A stretch of 64,000 nt of DNA from Oceanospirillum sp048270425. GTDB lineage: Bacteria; Pseudomonadota; Gammaproteobacteria; Pseudomonadales; Halomonadaceae. Position 1 is the first letter of the stretch; each line of letters opens with the position of its first letter. Position numbers and translations under genes: made by a program. The notes under the pieces are model-generated. The model was not told the DNA's origin. It saw only the letters and a list, made by a program, of their open reading frames with translations, and ran no database searches. Shown piece after piece: positions 8,165 to 17,256 of the stretch. Location: positions 62,001-126,000 of the forward strand of contig JBLWSY010000010.1 in NCBI GenBank assembly GCA_048270425.1, written 5' to 3'.

Positions 8165-9673
8165 ATGACCGCAAAAACTGCAGATGTGTTGCTTGTAGGG
8201 GCCGGTGCGATGAGCACGACCCTGGGTATGCTGCTGAAGCAGCTTGATCCCTCTTTAAACCTGATTATGGTAGAGCGCCTTGACCATGTGGCGCAGGAAA
8301 GTACTGACGGTTGGAACAACGCCGGTACTGGCCATGCTGCTTACTGCGAGCTGAACTATACCCCTCAGCAAGCCGATGGCAGCGTTAATACTACCAAAGC
8401 CTTCGCGATTAATTCGGCCTTTGAGGTCAGCCTGCAATTCTGGTCCTATCTTGTGGAACAGAAGGCCCTTCCTTCCCCTGAAAAGTTTATCAATACTGCA
8501 CCGCACTGCAGCTTTGTCTGGGGCGAGAAGAATGTCGAGTTTTTACGTACCCGCTATGAGACCCTGAGCAAGTCACAGTCATTTGTCGACATGGAATACA
8601 CTGAAGATCACGACGTGATTCGTCAGTGGATGCCACTGGTGATGCTGAACCGTGATCCTTCCGAAAAAGTTGCTGCTACCCGTGTCCGTTATGGTTCCGA
8701 TGTCGATTTCGGATCTGTTGCCCGCAACATGGTTGACCACCTGCAGAAACAGAATGGTTTTGAGCTGCTGCTGAGCCACAACGTTAAGGAACTGGACAAA
8801 ACTCAGGATGGCCGCTGGAACGTTACTTTAAAAGATAAAAGTGGCAAAACTGTGACAGTTAATGCCGGTTTTGTCTTCCTGGGCGCAGGTGGTGGCTCTT
8901 TGCCTCTGCTGCAGAAGTCCGGTGTTAAAGAGGGTAAAGGTTACGGTGGTTTCCCGGTCAGTGGTATGTGGCTGGTTTGCAAAAAACCGGAGATTGTTGA
9001 GCAGCACATGGCTAAGGTTTACGGTATGGCTCCGATCGGTGCGCCCCCTATGTCAGTACCGCACCTGGACACCCGTGTTATCAATGGTCAGAAAGCTCTG
9101 CTGTTCGGCCCGTTTGCCGGTTTCACGACTAAGTTTCTGAAGCAGGGCTCTCTGTTCGATCTGGTGGGCAGTATCCGTCCGGATAACCTGTTGCCGATGA
9201 TGTCTGTTGGCATGAACAACATGGACCTGACTAAGTACCTGATCAGCGAAGTGCGTCAGTCTCACCGTGCCCGTTGTGACTCGCTGCGTAACTTCTTCCC
9301 TGAAGCCAAGGACGATGACTGGGAACTGGCAATGGCCGGACAGCGCGTTCAGATCATCAAGAAAGATGAGCAGGGTAAAGGCAAACTGGAATTTGGTACT
9401 GAAGCGATTACGACTGCGGACGGCTCTCTGGCTGCGCTGCTGGGTGCGTCTCCGGGTGCATCCACCTCTGTGAATACCATGATCGGTATTATTGAGAAGT
9501 GCTTTAAAGAGCGTCTGAAAAGCGATGGCTGGCAGGACAAGATCAAGGAGATGGTGCCGTCTTACGGTGTCACTCTGGCGGATCATCCTGAATTGCTGAA
9601 AGAGGTTCGTCAGCGCACACTGGCAACTCTGCAGCTGGACAAAGCTGAAAAGCAACAGACGCAGGACGCATAA
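8165..9673 (+). CDS. mqo: malate:quinone oxidoreductase
   Basis: About 502 residues, the normal length for FAD-dependent Mqo. It opens with the nucleotide-binding strand-loop DVLLVGAGAMSTTLG, followed by ERLDHVAQESTDGWNNAGTGH and AYCELNYTP, and ends with the LLGASPGAST segment, all strongly conserved in the family. The enzyme oxidises malate to oxaloacetate at the inner membrane and feeds electrons to the quinone pool. An in-frame GTG at 8123 would add 14 residues; neither start has a strong ribosome binding site. A strong terminator follows. Confidence 0.93.
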   Translation: MTAKTADVLLVGAGAMSTTLGMLLKQLDPSLNLIMVERLDHVAQESTDGWNNAGTGHAAYCELNYTPQQADGSVNTTKAFAINSAFEVSLQFWSYLVEQKALPSPEKFINTAPHCSFVWGEKNVEFLRTRYETLSKSQSFVDMEYTEDHDVIRQWMPLVMLNRDPSEKVAATRVRYGSDVDFGSVARNMVDHLQKQNGFELLLSHNVKELDKTQDGRWNVTLKDKSGKTVTVNAGFVFLGAGGGSLPLLQKSGVKEGKGYGGFPVSGMWLVCKKPEIVEQHMAKVYGMAPIGAPPMSVPHLDTRVINGQKALLFGPFAGFTTKFLKQGSLFDLVGSIRPDNLLPMMSVGMNNMDLTKYLISEVRQSHRARCDSLRNFFPEAKDDDWELAMAGQRVQIIKKDEQGKGKLEFGTEAITTADGSLAALLGASPGASTSVNTMIGIIEKCFKERLKSDGWQDKIKEMVPSYGVTLADHPELLKEVRQRTLATLQLDKAEKQQTQDA

Positions 9674-9710
9674 GCGTCAGCGCAAATGTTAAGGTTTAGC
9701 ACCTGAAAAA

Positions 9711-9735
9711 CGGCAGCCATGGCTGCCGTTTTTTT
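9711..9735 (+). terminator. Rho-independent terminator
   Basis: A perfect CGGCAGCCATGGCTGCCG palindrome flanked by A5 and T7, 38 bp past the mqo stop. Confidence 0.9.
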
Positions 9736-9762
9736 ATGCCCTTGGATTGAGGCACAGGGTTT

Positions 9763-9890
9763 CAGGGATAGTTCTTCAGACATTGCTGTTCAGGAAGTGG
9801 TTGCTCAGGAATACAGTTGTTCAGGAATACAGTTGTTCGGGAAAGGGTTACTCAGGACATGATTGTTAAGAGCGTGCTGTTCAGGGCATA
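9763..9890 (+). repeat. degenerate 14-16 bp tandem array with CAGG core
   Basis: CAGG or CAGA/CGGG cores recur at 9763, 9777, 9791, 9806, 9822, 9838, 9853 and 9882, with spacings of 14-16 bp and one unit of double length. The two best units share CAGGAATACAGTTGTT exactly. The array fills most of the gap between the mqo terminator and the amidase gene. Confidence 0.7.
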
Positions 9891-9994
9891 AGAAACAGGT
9901 ATTTGATTTGGTTTTTTGTCATTGATTTATAAAGGGTTATTATGCCCGGGTAAGCAAGCTCTTATATATCTGCTGCTTATCTTACTGACATGGA

Positions 9995-11596
9995 TTGTCA
10001 GTCGCTGCTTCGCAACCGATATCAACTGATGCGGCGACTGAATTTACAGGGATGCCTGCCTTTATGAACGTTACCGAATATGTGGCACAGGATGCACTGG
10101 GTCTTGCTGAACTGGTGCGCAGGGGAGAGATTTCACCTGCTGAACTGCTGCAAACCGCCACTCAGGCTGCAGGCCGTGTTCACGATGAATTCAATATTCT
10201 GACTCACCTCGATCAGCAACGCCCCCAGGTATTAATAAAAGCGCTCAACAGGAACGCACTTTTTGCCGGTGTCCCTTTTCTGGTGAAGGATCTGATGTTG
10301 CCGGTTAAAGGCATGCCGATGTCTAACGGTTCCCGGGCGATGCAGGGGTTTGTGTCGGGTTCTGATTCCGCTATGGTGCGCCTGCTGCACGCCAGTGGTT
10401 TGATCACTTTTGGTAAAACAACTACTTCAGAACTTGGGGCAAAGCCTCTTTGTATTTCTGAGGCTTTTGGCGAAACGCTGAACCCCTGGAATAAGCGTTA
10501 TAACTCAGGTGGCTCCAGTGGTGGCAGTAGTGTTGCGGTTGCCACTGGTGTTGTTCCTATGGCGTACTCCAGTGACGGTGGTGGTTCTATACGTGTCCCC
10601 GCGTCCTACTGTGGTGTTTTTGGCTTTAAGCCAAGTAGTGCCGTCAACCGGTTTGAGGATATGTCTAAAGCCTGGGGCGGCGCTGTTGTCAGTCATGTGA
10701 CCACCCGTTCGGTGCGTGACAGTGCCGCCTATCTGGATATGACAACCGGGCGTGTCGCGCCAGATGCTTCATCTCACGCTTCAACACCCATTGAAGGCAG
10801 CTATCTGGCCGGTCTTTATTTGCCACCGCGAACGCTTAAAATCGGTCTGATTACCGAATCCCCCCTAAGGACCCTTGTTGCCGGGGATTGTGTGAATGCA
10901 GCGAAGGATGCTGCAACTCTGTGCCAGTCTTTGGGGCATCAGGTTGAAGCGACCCGCTGGAACTTCGATGGTAAATTGTTGATGCGGGCGTTTCTGACCA
11001 TTCTGCTGTATTACACCCATAGAGATGTCACCATGATATCGGCCAGTCTTGGAATATCCGTCAAAGAGTTGGATATCGAAACAGGGACCCGATTTATTGC
11101 CATGGCGGGAAGTGGCGTCACGCCAGAGCGTTTGTCATGGGCGGAAATGGTTTTGCAGGATACCCGCCAGAAGATGGCCGATTGTTATAAAAATTATGAC
11201 CTGATTCTGACTCCTGCTGTGGGCAGCGAGCTTCAGACCGGTGACGCAGTAGAACCCAAAGGGCTTGAAAAATGGACGCTGCAGTTCCTGATTCGTTCGG
11301 GGCTTGCCAGTAAGGTGGTGGGTAATCGGGCATTGGATCAGGCGGTTATTCAGAACCTGAAAATGGCACCTTTCACTGCCATCGCTAACGCTACCGGGCA
11401 ACCCGCAATGTCAGTGCCGTTGTACTGGAATGAGCAGAACCTGCCTTATGGTGCGCATTTTATGGCGGCTAAGGGGCAGGATGCGTTGCTGCTTAGCCTG
11501 GCGGCTCAGCTGGAAAAAGCCCGCCCATGGCAGGATAAAAGACCTGCAGTCAGTTTAAACCTAAGCCGCGAAGCTGAGGTTGCTGTTCTGGATTAA
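9995..11596 (+). CDS. amidase signature family amidase
   Basis: The amidase signature fold is clear: catalytic Lys in VPFLVKDL (about residue 98), the Gly/Ser-rich YNSGGSSGGSS with the cis-Ser, and the nucleophile Ser region DGGGSIRVPASYCGVFGFKPS. Members hydrolyse linear amides; the substrate cannot be predicted. The start is uncertain. The frame opens with TTG at 9995 without a good ribosome binding site; ATG codons at 10052 (directly behind CAGGG) and 10064 are plausible and would give about 510 residues. No operon partner is apparent. Confidence 0.88.
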   Translation: MSVAASQPISTDAATEFTGMPAFMNVTEYVAQDALGLAELVRRGEISPAELLQTATQAAGRVHDEFNILTHLDQQRPQVLIKALNRNALFAGVPFLVKDLMLPVKGMPMSNGSRAMQGFVSGSDSAMVRLLHASGLITFGKTTTSELGAKPLCISEAFGETLNPWNKRYNSGGSSGGSSVAVATGVVPMAYSSDGGGSIRVPASYCGVFGFKPSSAVNRFEDMSKAWGGAVVSHVTTRSVRDSAAYLDMTTGRVAPDASSHASTPIEGSYLAGLYLPPRTLKIGLITESPLRTLVAGDCVNAAKDAATLCQSLGHQVEATRWNFDGKLLMRAFLTILLYYTHRDVTMISASLGISVKELDIETGTRFIAMAGSGVTPERLSWAEMVLQDTRQKMADCYKNYDLILTPAVGSELQTGDAVEPKGLEKWTLQFLIRSGLASKVVGNRALDQAVIQNLKMAPFTAIANATGQPAMSVPLYWNEQNLPYGAHFMAAKGQDALLLSLAAQLEKARPWQDKRPAVSLNLSREAEVAVLD

Positions 11597-11679
11597 ACAG
11601 GTTTTCCCCGTATGATGTTCCCTTTTTCTATAGATGCTCTTCCGTTAAACCGGTACGAGCCAGAGGAACCGATAACGCC

Positions 11680-11910
11680 ATGATGCCCGAACTGAATTTT
11701 GATCAGGATGACCTGTTGAAACTTGCCCGTATGAAGATGCCATTCGGCAAATATCAGGGACGTATTCTGGCGGACCTGCCCGAACCTTATCTGCTCTGGT
11801 TCAGTAAGCAAGGATTCCCGAAAGGCGAGTTAGGCAAGCTGCTGGCGCTAATGCTGGAGTTGCATATTCATGGGCTGGAAGGTTTGCTGAACCCCTTGAA
11901 ATCATCCTGA
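11680..11910 (+). CDS. DUF3820 family small protein
   Basis: 76 residues with the family pattern MPFGKYQGRILADLPEPYLLWF followed by a helical tail. DUF3820 proteins are small, conserved in gammaproteobacteria and of unproven function. The ATG is preceded by AGAGGAACC at some distance. The gene lies alone between the amidase and the chemoreceptor. Confidence 0.8.
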   Translation: MMPELNFDQDDLLKLARMKMPFGKYQGRILADLPEPYLLWFSKQGFPKGELGKLLALMLELHIHGLEGLLNPLKSS

Positions 11911-12081
11911 TTTATAGCTGTTATCCGTTTTTTACTGCCTCTGATCGTGTTTTTTCTACTTTTTAACTTTCTTTATCAGTTTTTTCTAAATGTAACATTG
12001 TGTTGTTGCGATGAAAGCATAGAATAGACAGGTATTAGGTTATAACTTTTGGTAATCACTGACCTGACTCAGAGGTAGGCT

Positions 12082-14361
12082 ATGTTCAGTCGTTTAAGGA
12101 TAAGAGCGCGTTTGGTATTGGGGTTTGGCCTTTTTATGCTGCTGGTTTGCGGCATTGTAATCCCCTTGTTACTGGCCGATATGAAGCTGATTATTGAAGA
12201 AGCTGAGCGGCGTGAGCTGGTTAGTCTGTTTGGTCAGCTGGAAGACCGAGTGGAAGGTGAGAAGCGTCTCGCCTCGGCGTTGGCGACCTTTGTATCGGTT
12301 CAGCCGGAGCTGAAATCTTATCTTGCCTCAGATGACCGTTCAGCATTGCTGAGCAGTACACAGCAGTCTTTTGAGCAACTGAAAACCGATTTTGGTCTGC
12401 GCCAGTTCCAGTTTCACCAGCCCCCGGCGACCTCTTACCTGAGGGTTCATAAGGCGGAGAAATTTGGTGATGATCTGTCAGATTTCCGGGAAACCGTGGT
12501 TATAACCAACCGGGATCGTCAGCCGGTCAGTGGTATCGAAAAAGGCGTCGCAGGACTTGGGATTCGTGGCCTGGCCCCTGTTTCTGTTGATGGTCGCCAT
12601 TGGGGGTCTGTAGAGTTTGGTTTCTCTCTTGGCGCTTTCTTTTTTGAGCAGGCAAAAGAGAGCACCGGCGCAGACTTTGTGGTTTCCCGCCCCAACGGAA
12701 ACCAGTTGGAACCTTATGTTTCTACACTGAGCGGCAGTACCAATCTGTTGTCTCAGGAGCAACTGCAGCGAGCTCTGGCTGGCGACAGCGTCTTCTCTCA
12801 GCTGGATGTAAACGGCCGACATCTGGCCGTTTATGCTCGCGTTCTGAACGACTTCTCCGGTCAGCCTGCAGCAATTATTCAGGTGGCCATGAACCGGGAC
12901 AGTTATCTGGCGATGTTGGATCGCTCCTTTATGGATTCTGTGTTGGTAGCGATCGCCTTTATCGCTCTTGGAATGGTGTTAGCGATAGTGATTACCCGCA
13001 GCATCACTCAGCCGCTGAAGAACATGCGAATCGCAGTGGATAATATCTCTCAGGGAGATGGTGATCTGACCCAGAAGATCCGGGTGGATGGCCAGCATGA
13101 ACTGGCGGATATTGCGGACTCCATCAACCGCTTTATAGACAATATTGAGCTTCTGGTTAAATCTCTTATGAAGTCGGTTGCCAGTGTTTCCAGTTCCGGT
13201 TCTGAGCTGTTTGATATCACCGAACGTTCCATTGAGCTGACCCGTAAGCAGCAGGCCAGCACCAGTGAGGTGGCTACGGCCGTTAATGAAATGACGGCTA
13301 CGGCGCAAGAAGTCGCCCAACATGCGGCCAGTACTTCAACCTTTACCCAAGATGCCAGTGAGCGCTCCCGTATCAGCTACGGCACGGTACAGGACAGCAT
13401 TCGCACCATTCATGTGATGGCGGAAAACGTTGGTTCAACTGTTGATATGATCAACCGCGTGAATGAACAAACCTCCGAGATTCACACCATTCTGGATGTG
13501 ATTCACGGTATTGCTGAGCAAACCAATCTGCTGGCACTGAATGCGGCCATTGAGGCAGCCCGGGCTGGTGAGCAGGGCAGGGGCTTTGCTGTTGTTGCCG
13601 ATGAAGTGCGCACGCTGGCACAACGCACCCAGGAAGCCACCGGTAAGATTAATGACATGATCACCGACCTGCTGAAGGTTACTAAGGACACCACTGACGT
13701 GATCAATCACAGTCAGGAGCACGTGCATGAGCTGGTGGAAGTTGCCAACGCATCCGGTGATGCCCTGCAGGCGATTACTGATGGTATGCAGCAGATTAAC
13801 GATACGGTTTACCAGATCGCCAGTGCTGCTGAAGAGCAGAGCCAGGTTTCGGACGATATCAACCGCAGCGTAGTCAGCATTGCCGAAGGTGCCGATGAAA
13901 CGGCTCAGGGGGCGGGGCGTATTATGCAGGGGTCCTCGTCAATGGGGATCGAACTGACCAGTCTGATGGCTATTGTCCGCCGCTTTAAGGTAAGCAAAGA
14001 TCCGGCCACCGAACTGGCGGTTGCCCGAAGTGCGCACCAAGCCTGGAAAATGCGTTTGCGTACCTTCCTGGACGGTGCCGGTTCAATATCCATGCAGCAG
14101 GCGGTTTCTGCCCATGACTGTGATTTTGGAAAATGGTACTACGGTGAAGGTCACGATTTCTGCAGTCAGGAAGCAGACCTGAAGGCGATCGAACGTCCCC
14201 ATGAAGAGTTGCATGAGCTGATCAAGCAGATCGTTAAAGCGAAAGAGTCCGGTGATCAGGCTAAGGCTGAACAGCTGTACCATAAGGTTTGCGATCTGTC
14301 TGAAATGATTGTTGCCGGAATGGATACGGTGATCGACCGATACAAACATCTGAATGACTAA
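12082..14361 (+). CDS. methyl-accepting chemotaxis protein with C-terminal CZB zinc domain
   Basis: 759 residues. A membrane anchor at about 8-32 is followed by a roughly 240-residue periplasmic sensing region that looks Cache-like, a second membrane segment at about 282-304 ending in ITRSITQPL, a HAMP domain, and a long coiled signalling domain with the hairpin tip EQTNLLALNAAIEAARAGEQG. The last 110 residues form a CZB domain: HQAWK, then HDCDFGKWYYGEG and a downstream PHEELH, supplying the His/Cys/His/His zinc ligands. CZB domains sense hypochlorite or zinc in characterised chemoreceptors. It would be a polar inner-membrane receptor coupling to CheA/CheW. It stands alone with about 170 bp of upstream DNA. 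Confidence 0.92.
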   Translation: MFSRLRIRARLVLGFGLFMLLVCGIVIPLLLADMKLIIEEAERRELVSLFGQLEDRVEGEKRLASALATFVSVQPELKSYLASDDRSALLSSTQQSFEQLKTDFGLRQFQFHQPPATSYLRVHKAEKFGDDLSDFRETVVITNRDRQPVSGIEKGVAGLGIRGLAPVSVDGRHWGSVEFGFSLGAFFFEQAKESTGADFVVSRPNGNQLEPYVSTLSGSTNLLSQEQLQRALAGDSVFSQLDVNGRHLAVYARVLNDFSGQPAAIIQVAMNRDSYLAMLDRSFMDSVLVAIAFIALGMVLAIVITRSITQPLKNMRIAVDNISQGDGDLTQKIRVDGQHELADIADSINRFIDNIELLVKSLMKSVASVSSSGSELFDITERSIELTRKQQASTSEVATAVNEMTATAQEVAQHAASTSTFTQDASERSRISYGTVQDSIRTIHVMAENVGSTVDMINRVNEQTSEIHTILDVIHGIAEQTNLLALNAAIEAARAGEQGRGFAVVADEVRTLAQRTQEATGKINDMITDLLKVTKDTTDVINHSQEHVHELVEVANASGDALQAITDGMQQINDTVYQIASAAEEQSQVSDDINRSVVSIAEGADETAQGAGRIMQGSSSMGIELTSLMAIVRRFKVSKDPATELAVARSAHQAWKMRLRTFLDGAGSISMQQAVSAHDCDFGKWYYGEGHDFCSQEADLKAIERPHEELHELIKQIVKAKESGDQAKAEQLYHKVCDLSEMIVAGMDTVIDRYKHLND

Positions 14362-14520
14362 GCCTATCTGTGAGGTCAGGCGTTTTGGATAACAGCGTCT
14401 CCTGAACGCAAAAATCTGCCCTATCAGAAAATGCTATCAAAAAGCTCCCACTCCGGCAGCGTGCCGGAGTGAACCTTTCTCCGGTTTTTGTCGTAACGCA
14501 GACAGATACCGGAGACCTTT

Positions 14521-15171
14521 ATGCGTTACTACTCACTACTGCCCCTTTCCGCCATTATTGCGTTCAGCTTTCTGACTCTTCTGGTCAGTATGGGCTGGAT
14601 TCCGCCGGGTGAGGCGATTCTGGAACAACTAAAGGCGAATCTCGGGCAGAGCCAAAGCTGGTTACTGCTGCTGATTATTCTCGCCGAGTCGATTATCTAT
14701 CTGGGTTTTTATTTCCCTGGTCAGTTTTTTGCCGTAGTCATTGTTGTGCTCTCCGATCCTGATTTTGGCGATATGCTTTGGCTGACATTGATGATGGTCA
14801 CGGCGGCCACCTTGGGTTCCAGTATTAATTATGGATTGGGGCGCGCCTGGGGAGACCCAGCCCGCAGCGGTCATCAGGATTACTCCCTGCGTAATCTTCT
14901 GCTGGCGATGCTGCACACCAATGCGCTGGCGTTTTATATGTTTGCTCAGGGGGCGAACCGACATCCTTTCAAAGTGGTCTGGCTCTCGGGTCTGATCAAC
15001 CTGCCTTACTACCTGCTGCTGATCGCAGGAACGGCACTTCTGAGTGATGAGGTGATGTATGTCGCCGAAACACCTGAGGTGCTGGCGTTTTTCCTGACGG
15101 TCTGGTTCCTGATCGCACTGTGGATGGATATCCGTAAGCGGGCCATTCCGGGACCGGACGCCGGACTTTAA
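14521..15171 (+). CDS. DedA/VTT-like membrane protein
   Basis: 216 residues, with hydrophobic segments at the N terminus, about 45-75, about 85-105, about 145-170 and near the C terminus. The YLGFYFPGQFFAVV stretch, the GSSINYGLGRAWG turn and the late NLPYYLLLIAGT segment resemble the DedA / VTT (SNARE-associated) fold, which is linked to lipid scrambling or undecaprenyl phosphate recycling. The match is loose, and key acidic residues of classical DedA are not obvious. ACCTTT precedes the ATG; no strong ribosome binding site. Function unproven. Confidence 0.6.
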   Translation: MRYYSLLPLSAIIAFSFLTLLVSMGWIPPGEAILEQLKANLGQSQSWLLLLIILAESIIYLGFYFPGQFFAVVIVVLSDPDFGDMLWLTLMMVTAATLGSSINYGLGRAWGDPARSGHQDYSLRNLLLAMLHTNALAFYMFAQGANRHPFKVVWLSGLINLPYYLLLIAGTALLSDEVMYVAETPEVLAFFLTVWFLIALWMDIRKRAIPGPDAGL

Positions 15172-15367
15172 TATCGGCTAATTACCTGCGGCACGTCGGT
15201 TTCTTTCCTGATACGAATTGACTTGTGGTTTATAGAGCGTATCGTACGCATCGCCTGACTGAATCGGATTCTGTAGTGATCCGGGCAGGCTGTACTGACT
15301 CTCTGCAGTCAGTTTTATTAACAAAGCTGTGGAGATGATTTTAAATTAAGCGATAAGGAGCACTTAG

Positions 15368-15796
15368 GTGTTACAGGAAACAAAAGGGCTGCAGCTCTCA
15401 AACGCAGTGACCATTCCTGACGAGGAGTTGGAACTGCAGGCCATTCGGGCACAAGGTGCCGGTGGTCAGAATGTAAATAAGGTGTCATCGGCAATTCACC
15501 TGCGATTCGATATCCCTGCTTCCAGCCTGCCGGAATTCTACAAAGAGCGCCTCTTGGCTCTGAAAGACAGCCGGATCAGCAAAGAGGGTGTGCTGGTGAT
15601 TAAAGCGCAGCAGTTCCGCACTCAGGAAAAGAACCGTGAAGATGCACTGCAGCGACTGAAAACGCTGATTCTGGATGCCACCAAGGTTCAGAAAGCCCGA
15701 CGCCCAACTAAACCCAGCCGTAATTCTCAGAAGAAGCGGATGGATAAAAAGAACCAGCGGGGCCAGATTAAATCTCTGCGCGGCAAGGTTATGTGA
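15368..15796 (+). CDS. arfB: alternative ribosome-rescue factor / peptidyl-tRNA hydrolase ArfB (YaeJ)
   Basis: 142 residues, the usual ArfB length. The catalytic GGQ lies at residues 32-34 in GAGGQNVNKV, and the tail is Lys/Arg-rich (RRPTKPSRNSQKKRMDKK), the part that enters the empty mRNA channel of stalled ribosomes. ArfB hydrolyses peptidyl-tRNA on non-stop ribosomes independently of tmRNA. The start is GTG at 15368, supported by AAGGAG at the right spacing. The gene is followed by a possible remnant reading frame. Confidence 0.93.
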   Translation: MLQETKGLQLSNAVTIPDEELELQAIRAQGAGGQNVNKVSSAIHLRFDIPASSLPEFYKERLLALKDSRISKEGVLVIKAQQFRTQEKNREDALQRLKTLILDATKVQKARRPTKPSRNSQKKRMDKKNQRGQIKSLRGKVM

Positions 15797-16037
15797 TGAA
15801 AACGGACAAAACGATGACGATTAAGCGAATGATGGCGAACAAAAGAATGATCGTAAGAAAGAACAGGCTCAGGACAAACCCGAATCAGAAACTCTGTCTC
15901 AGTCAGCGGGTTATCACCCAAAGCCTTCAGATAAAAGAGAAAGGGCTGCCGAATACACTGCAAAGCAGTTTATCCGCCAGCCCTTTTTTAATGCGCGGCA
16001 AGACGACTCAAAAACCGCTTCTGCCGTGAACCCGTAG
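15795..16037 (+). pseudogene. possible frameshifted remnant of a small hydrophilic protein
   Basis: After the arfB stop, the frame starting at 15795 reads DENGQNDDD, then TAA (15822-15824), then 70 stop-free codons with protein-like composition (NDRKKEQAQDKPESETLSQ ... TAKQFIRQPFFNARQDD) up to TAG at 16035-16037. It has no start codon. The competing frame that opens with GTG at 15793 reads as a Met/Lys-rich sequence unlike a protein. GGGCTG...CAGCCCTTTTTT inside it may also act as a weak terminator. Confidence 0.3.
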
Positions 16038-16065
16038 GATGGGGCAAAGCGAAGCGTGCCCATCA
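16033..16065 (+). repeat. dispersed GTAGGATGGG/GCGAAGCG palindromic repeat, copy 1
   Basis: A 33-bp element with GATGGG / CCATC arms around CAAAGCGAAGCG. It matches the inverted copy at 40379-40411 with a single mismatch, 24 kb away. It lies between arfB and the convergent deaminase gene, where it may form a transcript-end hairpin. Confidence 0.8.
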
Positions 16066-16087
16066 TAGCGCAGCTGCTTTATGCTTC

Positions 16088-17137
16088 TTACTGCGTTGAC
16101 GAAAACTGCAGAACCACACGATCCAGCTCTGCCAACAGCTCCTTCTTGCGGGGCTCTTCCGCCCAGCTGCCTTCGATACTGTTTCGGGTCAGGGTGATGA
16201 TATCGTCGGCACTTAAGCCCACTGCCTGCTGCAGCTGAATCAGATTTTCATTCATATAGCCGCCGAAATACGCCGGATCATCTGAGTTGATGGTGGCTTT
16301 CAGGCCCGCTTGCAGCATGGTCGGAATCGGGTGCTTACCAAGATCTTTCACCACCTGCAGTTTCAGGTTGGATAACGGACACACCGTCAGCACCATCTGA
16401 GAATCCCGCAGACGCTCGATCAGGGCATCATCTTCCAGCGAACGATTGCCATGATCAACACGATCCACCTGCAGCAGATCCAGCGCCTGCCAGACGTAAT
16501 CCGCCGGGCCTTCTTCACCGGCGTGAGCGGTAATTTTCAGACCCAGTTCACGGCAGGCCTCAAAGACACGTTCAAACTTCTCCGGTGGATGTCCCATTTC
16601 TGATGAATCAAGACCCACGCCGTAGATCTCATCCCGATAAGGTTTTGCCAGTTCCAGAGTTTCAAACGCGCTCTCTTCAGAGAGGTGTCGCAGGAAAGAC
16701 ATAATCAGACGATAACTGATGCCATGCTGAGTACGGGCTTCTTTCAGTGCCTGCAGTATGCCGCCAATCTGGGTGGCAAAGTCGATACCGCGTTCCAGAT
16801 GCCCCTGTGGGTCCCAGAAGATCTCGACGTGGCGCACATTCTGGCTGTGAACCTTATCCAGATAGGCGCGGGTCAGGTCGTAATAATCCTGACGGGTTTG
16901 CAGCACATTCATGCCCTGATAGTAGAGATCCAGAAACTCCTGCAGGTTGTTGAACTGATACGCTGCTTTTAAAGCCTCTACGGAGTCGTAACTCAGGGTG
17001 ATCTTGTTACGTTGGGCTATCCGGAACATCAGCTCCGGTTCAAAAGAGCCTTCAATATGCAGGTGCAGCTCTGCTTTTGGCAGAGCCTGAATCAGGGGGC
17101 TCAGGTCAGTGGCAGAAGCCGTCTGGGAAGGTGTCAT
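16088..17137 (-). CDS. adenine/adenosine deaminase family aminohydrolase
   Basis: 349 residues from the ATG at 17137, chosen because GGAG lies six bases upstream (an earlier GTG at 17149 lacks this). Metal ligand and catalytic motifs of the adenosine deaminase fold are present in order: HLHIEGS near the N terminus, HAGEE, DHGNR and SDDPAYFGGY. The HLHIEGS start and overall length are closer to the bacterial adenine deaminase branch (Pseudomonas PA0148-like) than to classical adenosine deaminase, so conversion of adenine to hypoxanthine is the best guess. Cytoplasmic, monocistronic, with a repeat element just past its end. Confidence 0.88.
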   Translation of the reverse strand: MTPSQTASATDLSPLIQALPKAELHLHIEGSFEPELMFRIAQRNKITLSYDSVEALKAAYQFNNLQEFLDLYYQGMNVLQTRQDYYDLTRAYLDKVHSQNVRHVEIFWDPQGHLERGIDFATQIGGILQALKEARTQHGISYRLIMSFLRHLSEESAFETLELAKPYRDEIYGVGLDSSEMGHPPEKFERVFEACRELGLKITAHAGEEGPADYVWQALDLLQVDRVDHGNRSLEDDALIERLRDSQMVLTVCPLSNLKLQVVKDLGKHPIPTMLQAGLKATINSDDPAYFGGYMNENLIQLQQAVGLSADDIITLTRNSIEGSWAEEPRKKELLAELDRVVLQFSSTQ

Positions 17138-17256
17138 AAGGTTCTCCACTCTGTTCTATTCGTTTGCGTTATTCGCTTTTTGCTACTTATGTGTATACGG
17201 GGCGGGCATTCTAGCGAATCCCTGCCGGTTTTTCCGGCTCATTATTAATCGCTGCT

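Noticed and set aside
11985..12040. FliA (sigma-28) promoter before the chemoreceptor gene
   Set aside because: TAAA and GCGATGAA are present but the spacing is two bases too long and the -10 element departs from GCCGATAA.
15793..16029. 78-codon frame overlapping the end of arfB
   Set aside because: Met/Lys/Arg-rich early and unlike a protein; the neighbouring frame has better protein character and is reported instead as a possible remnant.
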